Below are positions 9,201 to 18,167 of a stretch of 64,000 nt of DNA, in pieces. The position numbers and the translations under genes were made by a program. Source of the DNA: Amycolatopsis sp. cg9 (GTDB lineage Bacteria; Actinomycetota; Actinomycetes; Mycobacteriales; Pseudonocardiaceae); the NCBI RefSeq assembly GCF_041346945.1, contig NZ_CP166850.1, positions 4,944,501 through 5,008,500 of the forward strand. Direction: 5' to 3'. The notes beneath the pieces were generated by a model. The model saw nothing but the letters and a program-made list of their open reading frames with translations. It was not told the origin of the DNA and made no database searches. Position 1 is the stretch's first letter; the number at the start of each line of letters is the position of its first letter.

Positions 9201-9896
9201 TCACCGGTTCGGCGGCTTGAAGACCGCGAACGGATCCGTGATCTGCATGCCCTTGCCGGCGAAGGAGAACAGCGCCGCCGGGCGCCCGCCGGCGCGGCCC
9301 GGTGCGGCCGTGTGACCAGTGGGAACCAGCAGTCCGCGCCGGGACAGCACCCGCTGCAGGTTGGTCGCCGAGACGCGGTAGCCGAGGGCCGCCGAATACA
9401 GGTCGCGCAGCGCGGAAATCGTGAACTCGTCGGGGGCCAGCGCGAACCCGAGGTTGGTGTAGGAGAGCTTCGACCGCAGCCGGTCGCGGGCGCGCAGCAC
9501 GATCGCCTCGTGGTCGAACGCCGTGCGCGGCAGCCGGGCGACGTCGTGCCACTCGGTGTCTTCGGGTACCTCGGGGTCGACGTCGGAGGGGACCAGGGCG
9601 AGGAACGCCGTCGCCACCACGCGCGGGCCGGGGACGCGGTGCGGGTCGCTGAACACCGCGAGCTGCTCGACGTGCTTCAGCTGCCGGATGTCGACCTTCT
9701 CCTTGAGCTGGCGCCGGACGGACGTCTCGACGTCCTCGTCGGGCCGCAGCCGGCCGCCCGGCAGGGACCAGCGGCCGAGGTGCGGGTCGAGGGCGCGGCG
9801 CCAGAGCAGCACCCGCAGTGTGTCGGAGCGCACTTGAAGGACCGCTCCCAAAACCTCGTGGGCGAGGGGGGCCTGGGTGTTAAGATGACTTCGCAC
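9201..9896 (-). CDS. nrtR: NrtR-type Nudix transcriptional regulator of NAD synthesis
   Basis: 231 residues, divergent from nadA. Residues about 10-140 are a Nudix fold with a degenerate Nudix box: GGRLRPDEDVETSVRRQLKE carries Gln and Lys where the catalytic enzyme needs Glu, as expected of NrtR sensors that bind ADP-ribose but no longer hydrolyse. Residues about 150-225 form the winged-helix part (SALRDLYSAALGYRVSATNL). GTG at 9894-9896 is preferred because TACAAT, a good -10 read leftward at 9905-9910, lies just upstream and would give an almost leaderless mRNA. The mycobacterial NrtR gene occupies the same place beside nadABC. It is expected to repress nadABC and itself. Confidence 0.87.
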   Translation of the reverse strand: MRSHLNTQAPLAHEVLGAVLQVRSDTLRVLLWRRALDPHLGRWSLPGGRLRPDEDVETSVRRQLKEKVDIRQLKHVEQLAVFSDPHRVPGPRVVATAFLALVPSDVDPEVPEDTEWHDVARLPRTAFDHEAIVLRARDRLRSKLSYTNLGFALAPDEFTISALRDLYSAALGYRVSATNLQRVLSRRGLLVPTGHTAAPGRAGGRPAALFSFAGKGMQITDPFAVFKPPNR

Positions 9897-9921
9897 GGTT
9901 TTCGATTGTAAGGCGAAAACC
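9897..9921. promoter_or_regulatory. Candidate NrtR operator and divergent promoter
   Basis: An exact 8-bp inverted repeat, ggttttcg (9897-9904) and cgaaaacc (9914-9921), with a 9-base AT-rich spacer. The leftward -10 TACAAT of nrtR lies inside the spacer. It is 23 bases before the nadA start and touches the nrtR start codon. A repressor bound here could block both genes. Confidence 0.5.
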
Positions 9922-9944
9922 CGCGATCGGTCCAGGAGGGCCAC

Positions 9945-10958
9945 ATGACCACCACGTTGGTTCCGGAAGGCCTCACCCCGTTCGGCGGGGTCGAGGCGAA
10001 CGCGGCCTGGGCGGAGGAGGTGCGGCGCCTGGCGAAGCAGCGCGATGCGGTCCTGCTCGCGCACAACTACCAGGTCCCCGAGATCCAGGACATCGCCGAC
10101 CACACCGGCGACTCCCTCGCCCTCAGCCGCATCGCGGCGAGCAGCGACGCGTCCACCATCGTCTTCTGCGGCGTGCACTTCATGGCCGAGACCGCGAAGA
10201 TCCTCGCCCCCGGGAAGACCGTCCTGATCCCCGACGCGCGGGCCGGCTGCTCGCTCGCCGACTCCATCACCGGCGCCGAACTGCGCGCCTGGAAGGCCGA
10301 GCACCCGGGCGCGGTGGTCGTCTCCTACGTCAACACCACGGCCGAGGTGAAGGCCGAAACGGACATCTGCTGCACGTCCTCGAACGCGGTCGACGTCGTC
10401 GCCTCCATCCCCGCTGACCAGGAAGTCCTCTTCCTGCCGGACCAGTTCCTCGGTGCCCACGTCAAGCGCGTGACCGGCCGGGAGAACATGCACATCTGGG
10501 CCGGGGAGTGCCACGTCCACGCCGGCATCAACGGCGCCGAGCTGGCCGAGCGGGCGGCCGAGGACCCGGACGCCGACCTGTTCATCCACCCCGAGTGCGG
10601 CTGCGCGACGTCGGCGCTCTACCTGGCGGGCGAGGGTGCCGTGGCGCCGGAGCGGGTCAAGATCCTCTCCACCGGCGACATGGTCCACGAGGCCCGCGAC
10701 ACGAAGGCCAAGACCGTGCTGGTGGCCACCGAGATCGGCATGATCCACCAGCTGCGCAAGGCCGCGCCGGGCATCGACTTCCGCGCCGTGAACGACCGCG
10801 CGTCCTGCCGGTACATGAAGATGATCACCCCCGCCGCGCTGCTGCGCTGCCTGCGTGACGGCCTCGACGAGGTCCACGTCGACCTCGAGACGGCGGCCCG
10901 CGCGAAGGCGTCGGTGCAGCGGATGATCGAAATCGGGCAGCCGGGCGGCGGCGAATGA
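9945..10958 (+). CDS. nadA: Quinolinate synthase A
   Basis: 337 residues. It condenses iminoaspartate with dihydroxyacetone phosphate to quinolinate and uses a [4Fe-4S] cluster. The probable cluster ligands are Cys102 (AGCSLADS), Cys189 (GECHVH) and Cys288 (ASCRYMKM). The substrate-binding opening [13 protein letters not shown] is clear. A strong SD (AGGAGG, 9934-9939) precedes the ATG. It overlaps nadB by 4 bases (ATGA), the first step of a tightly coupled nadA-nadB-nadC operon. Confidence 0.97.
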   Translation: MTTTLVPEGLTPFGGVEANAAWAEEVRRLAKQRDAVLLAHNYQVPEIQDIADHTGDSLALSRIAASSDASTIVFCGVHFMAETAKILAPGKTVLIPDARAGCSLADSITGAELRAWKAEHPGAVVVSYVNTTAEVKAETDICCTSSNAVDVVASIPADQEVLFLPDQFLGAHVKRVTGRENMHIWAGECHVHAGINGAELAERAAEDPDADLFIHPECGCATSALYLAGEGAVAPERVKILSTGDMVHEARDTKAKTVLVATEIGMIHQLRKAAPGIDFRAVNDRASCRYMKMITPAALLRCLRDGLDEVHVDLETAARAKASVQRMIEIGQPGGGE

Positions 10959-12598
10959 CGCCGCCGGTTAATGACCCCCAGGCGAAAACTCCGGTTTGGG
11001 AGGCACGCGCGGATCTGGTCGTGATCGGCAGCGGCGTCGCCGGGCTGACCGCGGCGCTGCGGGCGCAGGCGCTCGGGCTGCACGTCCTGGTGATCACCAA
11101 GGCGGCCGTCGCCGACGGCAACACGCGCTGGGCGCAAGGCGGCGTCGCCGTGGTCCTGGAGCACGAGCACGACCTCGACGACTCGGTCGCCAAGCACGCG
11201 GAGGACACCTTCGCCGCGGGCGCGGGCCTGGTCGACGAGTCCGCGGCCCGCTCCATCCTCGACGGCGGCCCGGCCGCGGTCGCCCGGCTGCGAGCGGACG
11301 GCGCGGAGTTCGACGCCGCCGCCACCGGCCTGCTCGCGCGGACCCGCGAGGGCGGGCACAGCGCGTTCCGCGTGATCCACGCCGGCGGCGACGCGACCGG
11401 CGCCGAGGTCGAACGCGCACTGGTCGCGCGGGCCGGGGAAGCGCGGGTGCCGGTGCTGGAGCACCACCTCGCCGTCGACGCCCTGCGCACGCCGGGCGGG
11501 CGGGTCGCCGGGGTCACGGTGCTCGACCGCAACGGCGTGCCGGGCGTGGTCCGCGCCCCGGCCGTGCTGCTGGCCAGCGGCGGGATCGGGCAGCTCTACC
11601 AGGCGACGTCGAACCCGGAGATCGCCACCGGTGACGGCCTCGCGCTCGCGCTGCGGGCCGGGGCCGCGGTGGCGGACATCGAGTTCGTCCAGTTCCACCC
11701 GACCGTCCTCTACACCCCGGGCGCGCGTGGGCGCTGCCCGCTGGTCACCGAGGCGGTCCGAGGAGAGGGCGCGACCCTGGTCGACGGCGCCGGCCTGCCG
11801 GTGATGCGCGGGGTGCACCCGCTCGGCGACCTCGCCCCGCGCGACGTCGTCTCGGCGGCGATCACGCGGCGGATGGCGGCGGCGCCCGGCGGCGTCGACG
11901 ACCACGTCTTCCTCGACGCGACCTCGATCGCCGGGTTCGCGGCCCGGTTCCCGACCGTGCACGCGGCCTGCGGGGCACTCGGGCTGGATCCCGCCGTCGA
12001 CCCGATCCCGGTGACCCCGGCGGCGCACTTCTCGTGCGGCGGCGTGATGACCACAGTGGACGGACGCTCGTCGGTGCCCGGCCTCTACGCCGCGGGCGAG
12101 GTGGCGCGGACCGGCCTGCACGGCGCGAACCGGCTGGCCTCCAACAGCTTGCTCGAAGGCCTGGTCGTCGGGCAGCGCGTCGCCGAGGCCGTCGCGGCGG
12201 ACCTCGCGGCCGGGCTGCTCGCCGATCCCGCCCGCGGCCGGCTGCCGGCCTGGACCACCGCACCCGCCGCCGAGCGCGACGCGCTGCAGCGGGTGATGAG
12301 CCGGTACGCGGCGATCGGCCGGGACGCCGACGGGCTCGCCGCGGCGGGTTCGGTCCTCGACCTGTCGGTCCAGGACAGTCCGTTGTGGACGCACACGGCG
12401 GTCGAGGACGCGGCGCTGACCGTGGTGGCGCAGGCACTGCTCGCCGCGGCCGTGCGGCGCACCGAGTCGCGCGGCTGCCACGTGCGGTCCGACTTCACCG
12501 AGCGGGACGAGAACTGGCGGCGCAGCCAGGTCATCCGGCTCAGCCCGTCCGGCCAGCCGGTGCTGGCCGACCCGATCCCCCTGGAGGGCGTGGCGTGA
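10955..12598 (+). CDS. nadB: L-aspartate oxidase
   Basis: 547 residues. This FAD enzyme oxidises L-aspartate to iminoaspartate for NadA. The N-terminal dinucleotide-binding motif is [13 protein letters not shown] (about residues 24-36). The family-typical FVQFHPT, the catalytic-region HFSCGG and [12 protein letters not shown] follow. It starts by ATGA overlap with nadA and ends by overlap with nadC (GTG inside GTGA). The length is normal for the family. Confidence 0.96.
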   Translation: MTPPVNDPQAKTPVWEARADLVVIGSGVAGLTAALRAQALGLHVLVITKAAVADGNTRWAQGGVAVVLEHEHDLDDSVAKHAEDTFAAGAGLVDESAARSILDGGPAAVARLRADGAEFDAAATGLLARTREGGHSAFRVIHAGGDATGAEVERALVARAGEARVPVLEHHLAVDALRTPGGRVAGVTVLDRNGVPGVVRAPAVLLASGGIGQLYQATSNPEIATGDGLALALRAGAAVADIEFVQFHPTVLYTPGARGRCPLVTEAVRGEGATLVDGAGLPVMRGVHPLGDLAPRDVVSAAITRRMAAAPGGVDDHVFLDATSIAGFAARFPTVHAACGALGLDPAVDPIPVTPAAHFSCGGVMTTVDGRSSVPGLYAAGEVARTGLHGANRLASNSLLEGLVVGQRVAEAVAADLAAGLLADPARGRLPAWTTAPAAERDALQRVMSRYAAIGRDADGLAAAGSVLDLSVQDSPLWTHTAVEDAALTVVAQALLAAAVRRTESRGCHVRSDFTERDENWRRSQVIRLSPSGQPVLADPIPLEGVA

Positions 12599-13488
12599 CG
12601 TTCCCGATCTCCGAACCGGTCCTGCGCCTGATCGCCGCGGCGGGCCTCGACGTCGAAGACGTCAAGCGGGTGGTCACCACCGCGCTCGGCGAAGACCTGC
12701 GGTACGGGCCCGACGCGACGACGGCGTCGACGGTGCCGGCTTCCGCGACGGCCGTGGCGGAGCTGACCCCGCGCGTCGACGGCGTCGTCGCCGGGCTGCC
12801 GGTCGCGCTCGCGGTGTTCGACATGGTGCTGGGCGACGGCTACGAAGTGCTGGCCCGGCGCGAGGACGGCGACCGGCTGGTCGCGGGGGAGCCCGCGCTG
12901 GTCCTGTGCGGCCCGGTGCGCGGGCTGCTCACCGCCGAGCGCACGGCGCTGAACCTGCTCTGCCACCTGTCCGGCGTCGCCACCGCGACCGCCGCCTGGG
13001 TGTCCGAAGTGGACGGTACCGGGTGCGCGATCCGCGACTCCCGCAAGACGTTGCCGGGACTGCGGCTGCTGCAGAAGTACGCCGTCCGCTGCGGCGGCGG
13101 GGTGAACCACCGGCTGGGGCTCGGCGACGCGGTGCTGATCAAGGACAACCACGTCGTCGCCGCGGGTTCGGTGACGGCGGCGCTGGCCGCGGCCCGCGCG
13201 CACGCGCCGGAACTGCCGTGCGAGGTGGAAGTCGACACGCTCGAACAGCTCGAGGAGGCATTGGCCGCGGCGGCGGACGAGGTGCTGCTGGACAACTTCA
13301 CGCCGGAGCAGTGCCGGCTCGCGGTCGCGCGCCGCGACGAGGTTTCCCCGAAGACGCGGCTGGAATCCTCTGGTGGGCTGACCATCGAGCGTGGTAATGC
13401 CTACGCCCGGTCCGGTGTGGACTACCTGTCGGTCGGCGGGCTGACGCACTCTTCACCGGCGTTGGATCTCGGCATGGACCTTCGCTGA
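12595..13488 (+). CDS. nadC: Nicotinate-nucleotide pyrophosphorylase (carboxylating)
   Basis: 297 residues. It converts quinolinate and PRPP to nicotinate mononucleotide, the third step of de novo NAD synthesis. Motifs are ALGEDLRYG near the N-terminus, RDSRKTLPGLR, GGGVNHRLGL, LIKDNH and EVEVDTLEQ. GTG at 12595 overlaps the nadB stop. The operon ends here; a hairpin follows at 13512-13539. Confidence 0.96.
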   Translation: MTFPISEPVLRLIAAAGLDVEDVKRVVTTALGEDLRYGPDATTASTVPASATAVAELTPRVDGVVAGLPVALAVFDMVLGDGYEVLARREDGDRLVAGEPALVLCGPVRGLLTAERTALNLLCHLSGVATATAAWVSEVDGTGCAIRDSRKTLPGLRLLQKYAVRCGGGVNHRLGLGDAVLIKDNHVVAAGSVTAALAAARAHAPELPCEVEVDTLEQLEEALAAAADEVLLDNFTPEQCRLAVARRDEVSPKTRLESSGGLTIERGNAYARSGVDYLSVGGLTHSSPALDLGMDLR

Positions 13489-13511
13489 GCCGGGGTTCCC
13501 GGCTAGACTGG

Positions 13512-13544
13512 CGGTGGCGGAAGTCCTTTTCCGCCACCGTCTTT
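13512..13544 (+). terminator. Rho-independent-like terminator after nadC
   Basis: The 11-bp perfect stem cggtggcggaa (13512-13522) / ttccgccaccg (13529-13539) has a 6-base loop and is followed by tcttt. A TAGACT -10-like hexamer lies just before it at 13504-13509. If that promoter is used, the hairpin would sit in the leader of the next gene instead. Confidence 0.65.
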
Positions 13545-13560
13545 CGGTTCGGGGGTTCGG

Positions 13561-14721
13561 GTGCGGATACCGGCGGCGCTCGCGGTCGCGGGCCTGGTGA
13601 CGGTCGGTTCGCCGGTGGCGGCGGCCGCGGCCCCGGAAGCGCAGTGCGCGAACCCGTCCGGCACGTATTCCGGCGCCGTCCCGTGGGGCCAGCGCCAGAT
13701 CGACCCGGCGCGGCTGTGGCCGCTGACCCGGGGTGACGGCCAGCTGGTCGCCGTCATCGGCACCGGCGTCGACGGGCTGAACGGCCAGTTCCGGCCCGGC
13801 CAGCTCGAAGGCGGCGCCGGTACCGAGTCCACCGACTGCGACGGCCGCGGCACGATCGCGGCCGGGATCGTCGGCGCGCAACCGGATCCGTCGACGACCT
13901 TCGCCGGCGTCGCGCCGGGCGCGCGCCTGCTGCCGATCCGCTACACCGACAGCTCGGCGAAGGACGGCGGTGACCCGGGCGCGCTGGCCGGCGCGATCGA
14001 CACGGCGATCGACCGGCACGCGGGCGTCATCCTGATCGCCGTCCCGGCGGCGTTCGACAGCCCGGCGCTGTCGGGCGCGGTTTCGCGCGCGCGGTCCGAA
14101 GGCGCGGTGGTCGTCTCGGCGGCGTCGGCGACCCAGCAGGGCGCGCGCACCTACCCGACGGCGACGTCCGGGGTCCTGGCCGTCGGCTCGGTGAACCCGG
14201 CGGGCGAGCCGGTGCAGACCGAGGCGGGGGACTACGTCGGCGTCGCGGCACCGGGCGCGGAGCTGGTCAGCACCTCGGCCGGCGCGGGCGGCGCGATCGC
14301 GCACCGCTGGCCGGTCACCGACCCCGGCCTGGCGGCGGCGTACGTCGCGGGAGTCGCGGCACTGGTCCGGGCGTACCACCCCGACCTGACCGGCGACCAG
14401 GTCGCCACGCGCCTCACGCTCACGGCCCACCGCCCGGCTTCCGGCGGCCACGACGCCCGGCTCGGCTGGGGCGTGCTGGACGCCTACGCGGCGGTCTCGT
14501 CGACGCTGCCCGCCGGCATCGCCCCGCCCGGCTCGGTCGCCCCGGCGGCCACCGAGCCCGACGTCGTCCCGGCGGCGGCCCCGGCCCAGCACCCTTCGAA
14601 CGTCGCGGCGGGCACGATCGCGCTGGCCGGCGTCGCCCTGGCGGCGGCCGCCGGGGTGGCGGTCGCCGCCGTCCGCCGGGGCCGCCGCCGCGGCTGGCGC
14701 GCGTCCCGCTTCACGCCGTAG
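13561..14721 (+). CDS. Mycosin-like S8 subtilase fold, catalytically dead
   Basis: 386 residues with the layout of a T7SS mycosin: signal peptide (1 to about 24), subtilase fold (about 45-315), Pro/Ala linker, and a single C-terminal membrane helix (about 348-370) followed by Arg-rich residues. Every catalytic position is replaced. The Asp motif reads VAVIGTGV (Gly67 for Asp), the His motif reads DGRGT (Arg96 for His), the Ser motif reads PGLAAAYVAG (Gly256 for Ser) and the oxyanion Asn aligns with Ala190. The fold is kept and the frame is intact, so this looks like a conserved pseudoprotease rather than decay. It is not next to the ecc genes. It may act as a structural or regulatory partner of the secretion pore, but that is inference. 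Confidence 0.85.
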   Translation: MRIPAALAVAGLVTVGSPVAAAAAPEAQCANPSGTYSGAVPWGQRQIDPARLWPLTRGDGQLVAVIGTGVDGLNGQFRPGQLEGGAGTESTDCDGRGTIAAGIVGAQPDPSTTFAGVAPGARLLPIRYTDSSAKDGGDPGALAGAIDTAIDRHAGVILIAVPAAFDSPALSGAVSRARSEGAVVVSAASATQQGARTYPTATSGVLAVGSVNPAGEPVQTEAGDYVGVAAPGAELVSTSAGAGGAIAHRWPVTDPGLAAAYVAGVAALVRAYHPDLTGDQVATRLTLTAHRPASGGHDARLGWGVLDAYAAVSSTLPAGIAPPGSVAPAATEPDVVPAAAPAQHPSNVAAGTIALAGVALAAAAGVAVAAVRRGRRRGWRASRFTP

Positions 14722-14739
14722 GCCGTTCAGCGAAGCGGG

Positions 14740-16128
14740 TCAGAGCCGGAAGACCTCCTCGAGCCAGCCGGACACCGTCTCGCCGCGCAGCATCGCGCGG
14801 CGCTCCGCCCGCGACGACGGCCCCGGGCCGGTCAGCGCCGCCTCCATCGCCTCGCTGGTCGCCGCCAGGTCGAACGGGTCGATCGGGACCGCGAACCGGC
14901 TCAGGTTCTCCAGCACGCCGGCGTTCTCCGACACCAGCAGCGACGCCTGGTCCGGCAACACGTACGCGGCTTCCTTGGCGAACAGGTTCAGGCCGTCGTA
15001 GGTGGAGTTGACCACCGCCGCGTCGCTCATGCTCAGCCCCGCCAGCACGCAGTGGCGCGAGTCGTCGTCGGCGGCCGGGCGGACGAGGGAGACCGCTTCG
15101 GTGCCGTCGACGGCGAACCGCGCGTTGATCCGCCGCACGATCTCCTCGGTCGCTTCCGCGTACGCCAGGTGTCGCCCGGCCGCCCGGCTCGGGGTGGTCA
15201 CCACCGCCGCGAACCAGCACTCCGCGGCCAGCTCCGGACGGCGTTCGAGGAGCATCTCGTAGGCGCGGAACCCGCGGGGCAGGTTCTTCCACAGGTCCAG
15301 CCGGTCGGCGCGCAGCATGATCCGCCGTCCCTGCGCCGCCTGCGCCAGCCGGCCCCGCCACTTCTCCATCGGCGGCTCCGCCACCATCTTGTCGATCGTG
15401 CCGGTGTCGAGCGGGAACGGCGTCGCGACGAGCTCGGTGCGGTGCCCGGCGTGGTGCACCGTCCGCCCGTCGACCACCGCGCCGGGCAGCTCGCGGGCGC
15501 AGCAGCGCAGGAACGCGTCGGCCCAGCGGGACGCGTGGAAGCCGACGACGTCGCAGCGCAGCAGGCTGGTCAGCAGCCGCACGCGGATCGGCCGCGGGAT
15601 GAGGGAGAAGTAGTCCGGCTCGCACCACGGCGTGCCGAGGAAGTAGGTCAGCCGCCGCCGTCCCGGCCGTTCCGCGGCGAAGAACTCCGGGACCAGCATC
15701 AGGTGCGGGTCGTTGAGGAGGACGAGCTCGTCGTCCCCGCCGCCGGACACTTCGGCGAGGCGCTTGGCGTAGAGGCGGTTCACCTCCTCGTAGCCGGACC
15801 AGGCGGCCCACATCCGGTCGTCGAACACCGGCTGCTCCGACGTGTCGTGCAGGTAGTGCAGCAGGCCGAGGACCAGCCGGATCGACACCTCGTCGTAGTG
15901 CTGCCGGCGCAGCTCTTCGCCGGGTTCGATCGGGTGCAGGACGACGCCGCCGTCGATCCGCACGGTGTCCGGGGTGCCCGGCCGGTCGGGCGGCAGGGTG
16001 AAGATCCAGTCGCCCCCGTGCTGGTCGAGCAGGGCGATCACCATCGGCACCAGGCCGCCCGGCGACCGCGGGGAGATCTTCCCGGCTTCCCAGCGCGGGC
16101 AGCTGTTGCTACAGGTCAGAATTCTCAT
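14740..16128 (-). CDS. GT20-family glycosyltransferase (trehalose-6-phosphate-synthase-like)
   Basis: 462 residues related to OtsA. Seen: an acceptor-side motif DDRMWAAWSGYEEVNRLYA near residues 112-130, the donor-binding LRADRLDLWKN (Arg, Asp and Lys positions kept), and DGLNLFAKEAAYV. GT20 enzymes join UDP- or GDP-glucose to glucose-6-phosphate. The N-terminus (MRILTCSNSCPRW) differs from housekeeping OtsA, no phosphatase partner is nearby, and it overlaps the MFS gene by 4 bases in an operon with a ThiG-like gene. A modified (thio)sugar phosphate acceptor therefore fits better than plain trehalose synthesis. Start ATG at 16126-16128. Confidence 0.82.
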   Translation of the reverse strand: MRILTCSNSCPRWEAGKISPRSPGGLVPMVIALLDQHGGDWIFTLPPDRPGTPDTVRIDGGVVLHPIEPGEELRRQHYDEVSIRLVLGLLHYLHDTSEQPVFDDRMWAAWSGYEEVNRLYAKRLAEVSGGGDDELVLLNDPHLMLVPEFFAAERPGRRRLTYFLGTPWCEPDYFSLIPRPIRVRLLTSLLRCDVVGFHASRWADAFLRCCARELPGAVVDGRTVHHAGHRTELVATPFPLDTGTIDKMVAEPPMEKWRGRLAQAAQGRRIMLRADRLDLWKNLPRGFRAYEMLLERRPELAAECWFAAVVTTPSRAAGRHLAYAEATEEIVRRINARFAVDGTEAVSLVRPAADDDSRHCVLAGLSMSDAAVVNSTYDGLNLFAKEAAYVLPDQASLLVSENAGVLENLSRFAVPIDPFDLAATSEAMEAALTGPGPSSRAERRAMLRGETVSGWLEEVFRL

Positions 16129-17375
16129 GTCAGGCGCCTCCGGACGCGAGAGCAGACGACGGCCAGGCCGGCCGCGGAGAAGACAGCGAGGGTGGCGGCC
16201 AGGCCCTGGTAGCCGCCGAGCACCGAAACGAGGCCGGCCAGCGGCGCGGCCACCCCGGCCGCCACGCCCATGGCCGCCTCGCCGATGCCTTCGAGACGGG
16301 TGCGCAGCTCCGGCGACGCGGTCCGCCCGAGCAGCGCGCTGCCGCCCACCACCCCGCCGTTCCAGCCGAGGCCGATGAGGACGAGGTGGCCGGTCATCAG
16401 CATGGGGTCGTGCCCGCCGGCCAGCACCCCGAGCAGACCGCCCGCCGCGAGCACGACGCCCCCGGCCGCGATGAGGTACCCGGGGTGGTACCGGTCGGCG
16501 AGGGCCCCGGTGACCAGCGAGGGGCAGAACATGAACACCACGTGCAGGGCGACCACCACCCCGACGACCGTCAGCCCGTCGCCGCCGACGTCGAGGTGGA
16601 CCGGGGCCACGGTCATGAAGCCGACCATCGCGAAGTTCGTCACCGCGAGCGCGGCGACCGCGGGCAGGGCCCGCGAAGACCGCAAGGCCTTCAGCGTCCC
16701 GCCCGCGGGACCCGGTTCCGGCCGGCCGGAAGAAAGCGAAACCGCGCTCGCCCCGAAGCGCGACAACGCCCCGAAGGCCAGCGCGGCCGCGCCGAACGCC
16801 AGGATCGCCACCAGGTACGCCCCGGCCGGGCGGAGCAGGCCGGCGCCGGCCGCCAGCGCGCCGCCCGGGCTCAGCAGCATCGGGCTGGCGACCGCGCCGG
16901 CGGCCGTGGCGAACAGGACGCGGCCGAGGGCGCGGCCGCGGCGGTCCGGTGGCACCGCGGCCGCCGCGGCGTACCGGGCCAGGAAGACCGCCGCGTTCGC
17001 CGCCCCGAGCAGCACGCTGCCCAGCAGGACCAGGGGAAAGCTGCCCAGCGCGGCGGCCAGGACGACCAGCGCGGCCCCGCCCGCGCCCGCGGTGAACCCG
17101 AGCGCCAGGCCCGGTCCGCGCCGGCCGAGCGCGGCCAGCCGGGACAGCACGAGCGCCGCCCCCGCCTGACCCGCCAGGTTCATCGCGACCGGGACGCCGG
17201 CCAGCGCCGCCGAACCGGTCATCGCCGTGGCCACCAGCGGCCCCGCCGTCCCGCCCGCGGCCAGGCCGGTGCTGCCGACCGCGGTCGCGACCGCCACCAG
17301 GTCCGGGACGATCGAACGGGCGGACGGCGGGGGACCGGCCGGCCGGTGCGGGCGCACCGGGGCTCCGGACGACAC
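16125..17375 (-). CDS. Major facilitator superfamily transporter
   Basis: 416 residues with about 12 hydrophobic helices, typical of an MFS drug or sugar exporter. The GTG at 17373-17375 is preferred over the one at 17399 because GGAAGGAG lies just before it. An MFS cytoplasmic-loop motif (ALADRYHPGYL) is present in the second half. It is the middle gene of the ThiG-like / MFS / GT20 operon and overlaps the GT20 gene by ATGA. Export of the cassette's product, or self-resistance, is the likely role; the substrate is unknown. Confidence 0.82.
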   Translation of the reverse strand: MSSGAPVRPHRPAGPPPSARSIVPDLVAVATAVGSTGLAAGGTAGPLVATAMTGSAALAGVPVAMNLAGQAGAALVLSRLAALGRRGPGLALGFTAGAGGAALVVLAAALGSFPLVLLGSVLLGAANAAVFLARYAAAAAVPPDRRGRALGRVLFATAAGAVASPMLLSPGGALAAGAGLLRPAGAYLVAILAFGAAALAFGALSRFGASAVSLSSGRPEPGPAGGTLKALRSSRALPAVAALAVTNFAMVGFMTVAPVHLDVGGDGLTVVGVVVALHVVFMFCPSLVTGALADRYHPGYLIAAGGVVLAAGGLLGVLAGGHDPMLMTGHLVLIGLGWNGGVVGGSALLGRTASPELRTRLEGIGEAAMGVAAGVAAPLAGLVSVLGGYQGLAATLAVFSAAGLAVVCSRVRRRLT

Positions 17376-17402
17376 CTCTTCGCTCCTTCCCCCGGCCACG
17401 CT

Positions 17403-18167
17403 TCAGGCAGCCAGTTCGGACATCGGGCCGGACTCGTACGACAGCAGCCCGGCCAGCGCCGCCTGCCGCATGGCCGCGGCCATCTTCAGCGGTTCCCTGG
17501 CACGCACGAGCGCCGTGTTCACCAGCGTGGCCGCCGCGCCCAGCTCCATCGCCTGTGCGACGTGCCGGGCGCTGCCGATACCGCCTTCGACGATCACCGG
17601 GATCCCCACCTGGCCGATCACGGCTTCGATCGGGCGGGGATCGACGATGCCCCGGCCCGAGGCCACCGGCGCCGCCATCACCCGCAGCGCCGCGCACCCG
17701 GCCTGTTCGAGCTCTTTCGCCGTCTTCACGTCGGGCAGGATGAACGGCAGCAGTTCCATGCCCTCGGCCCGCAGTTCGCGGGCGGCTTCCACGGTGCCCG
17801 CGTTGTCGGGCACGTTGTCTTCGCCGCGCACGTCCAGCTTGAGGATGTCGATCCCCAGCGAGTCGCGCAGGATGCGCGCGCTCCGCAGCGCGCTTTCCTT
17901 CGACCGGGCGAACGACGTCGTGCCGATCCAGGTGAACCGGTCGAGCGGCAGTTCGTTCTCGAGGTCCATCAGGAGCAGGCTCGACCGGCGGTTGTCCGGG
18001 TCCACCGTCGTGATGAACACGTCGGCGCCGGCGGCGGTGAGCACGTCGCGCACGAGCGGGACCGAGTCGTACTGCTCGATGCCGACGACGACCCGCGAGC
18101 GGAACTCCCGGGTGCCGATCTTCAACCAGGCCCGTTCGGCTGCCGGGCCCAGGTCCGAAATAGTCAC
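17403..18167 (-). CDS. ThiG-like (BexX-type) sulfur-inserting enzyme
   Basis: 254 residues, a TIM-barrel of the ThiG family. ThiG and its relative BexX take sulfur from a thiocarboxylated carrier protein and put it into a sugar-phosphate backbone. Visible hallmarks are IGTTSFARSKES, the Schiff-base Lys in ILKLDV, LPFILPDVKTAKEL, APVASGRGI and the phosphate-binding IVEGGIGSA. GTG at 18165-18167 is chosen for its AAAGGACGG upstream. This puts the Schiff-base Lys at 110, the position I recall for BexX of the Amycolatopsis 2-thiosugar (BE-7585A) pathway. No other thi genes surround it and the partners are an exporter and a GT20 transferase, so I call it a thiosugar synthase rather than thiazole synthase. 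GTG at 18188 is an alternative start. Confidence 0.78.
   Translation of the reverse strand: MTISDLGPAAERAWLKIGTREFRSRVVVGIEQYDSVPLVRDVLTAAGADVFITTVDPDNRRSSLLLMDLENELPLDRFTWIGTTSFARSKESALRSARILRDSLGIDILKLDVRGEDNVPDNAGTVEAARELRAEGMELLPFILPDVKTAKELEQAGCAALRVMAAPVASGRGIVDPRPIEAVIGQVGIPVIVEGGIGSARHVAQAMELGAAATLVNTALVRAREPLKMAAAMRQAALAGLLSYESGPMSELAA

Noticed and set aside
9905..10877. Leftward extension of the nrtR frame across nadA
   Set aside because: It is the antisense shadow of nadA; the Nudix homology begins at the GTG at 9894-9896.
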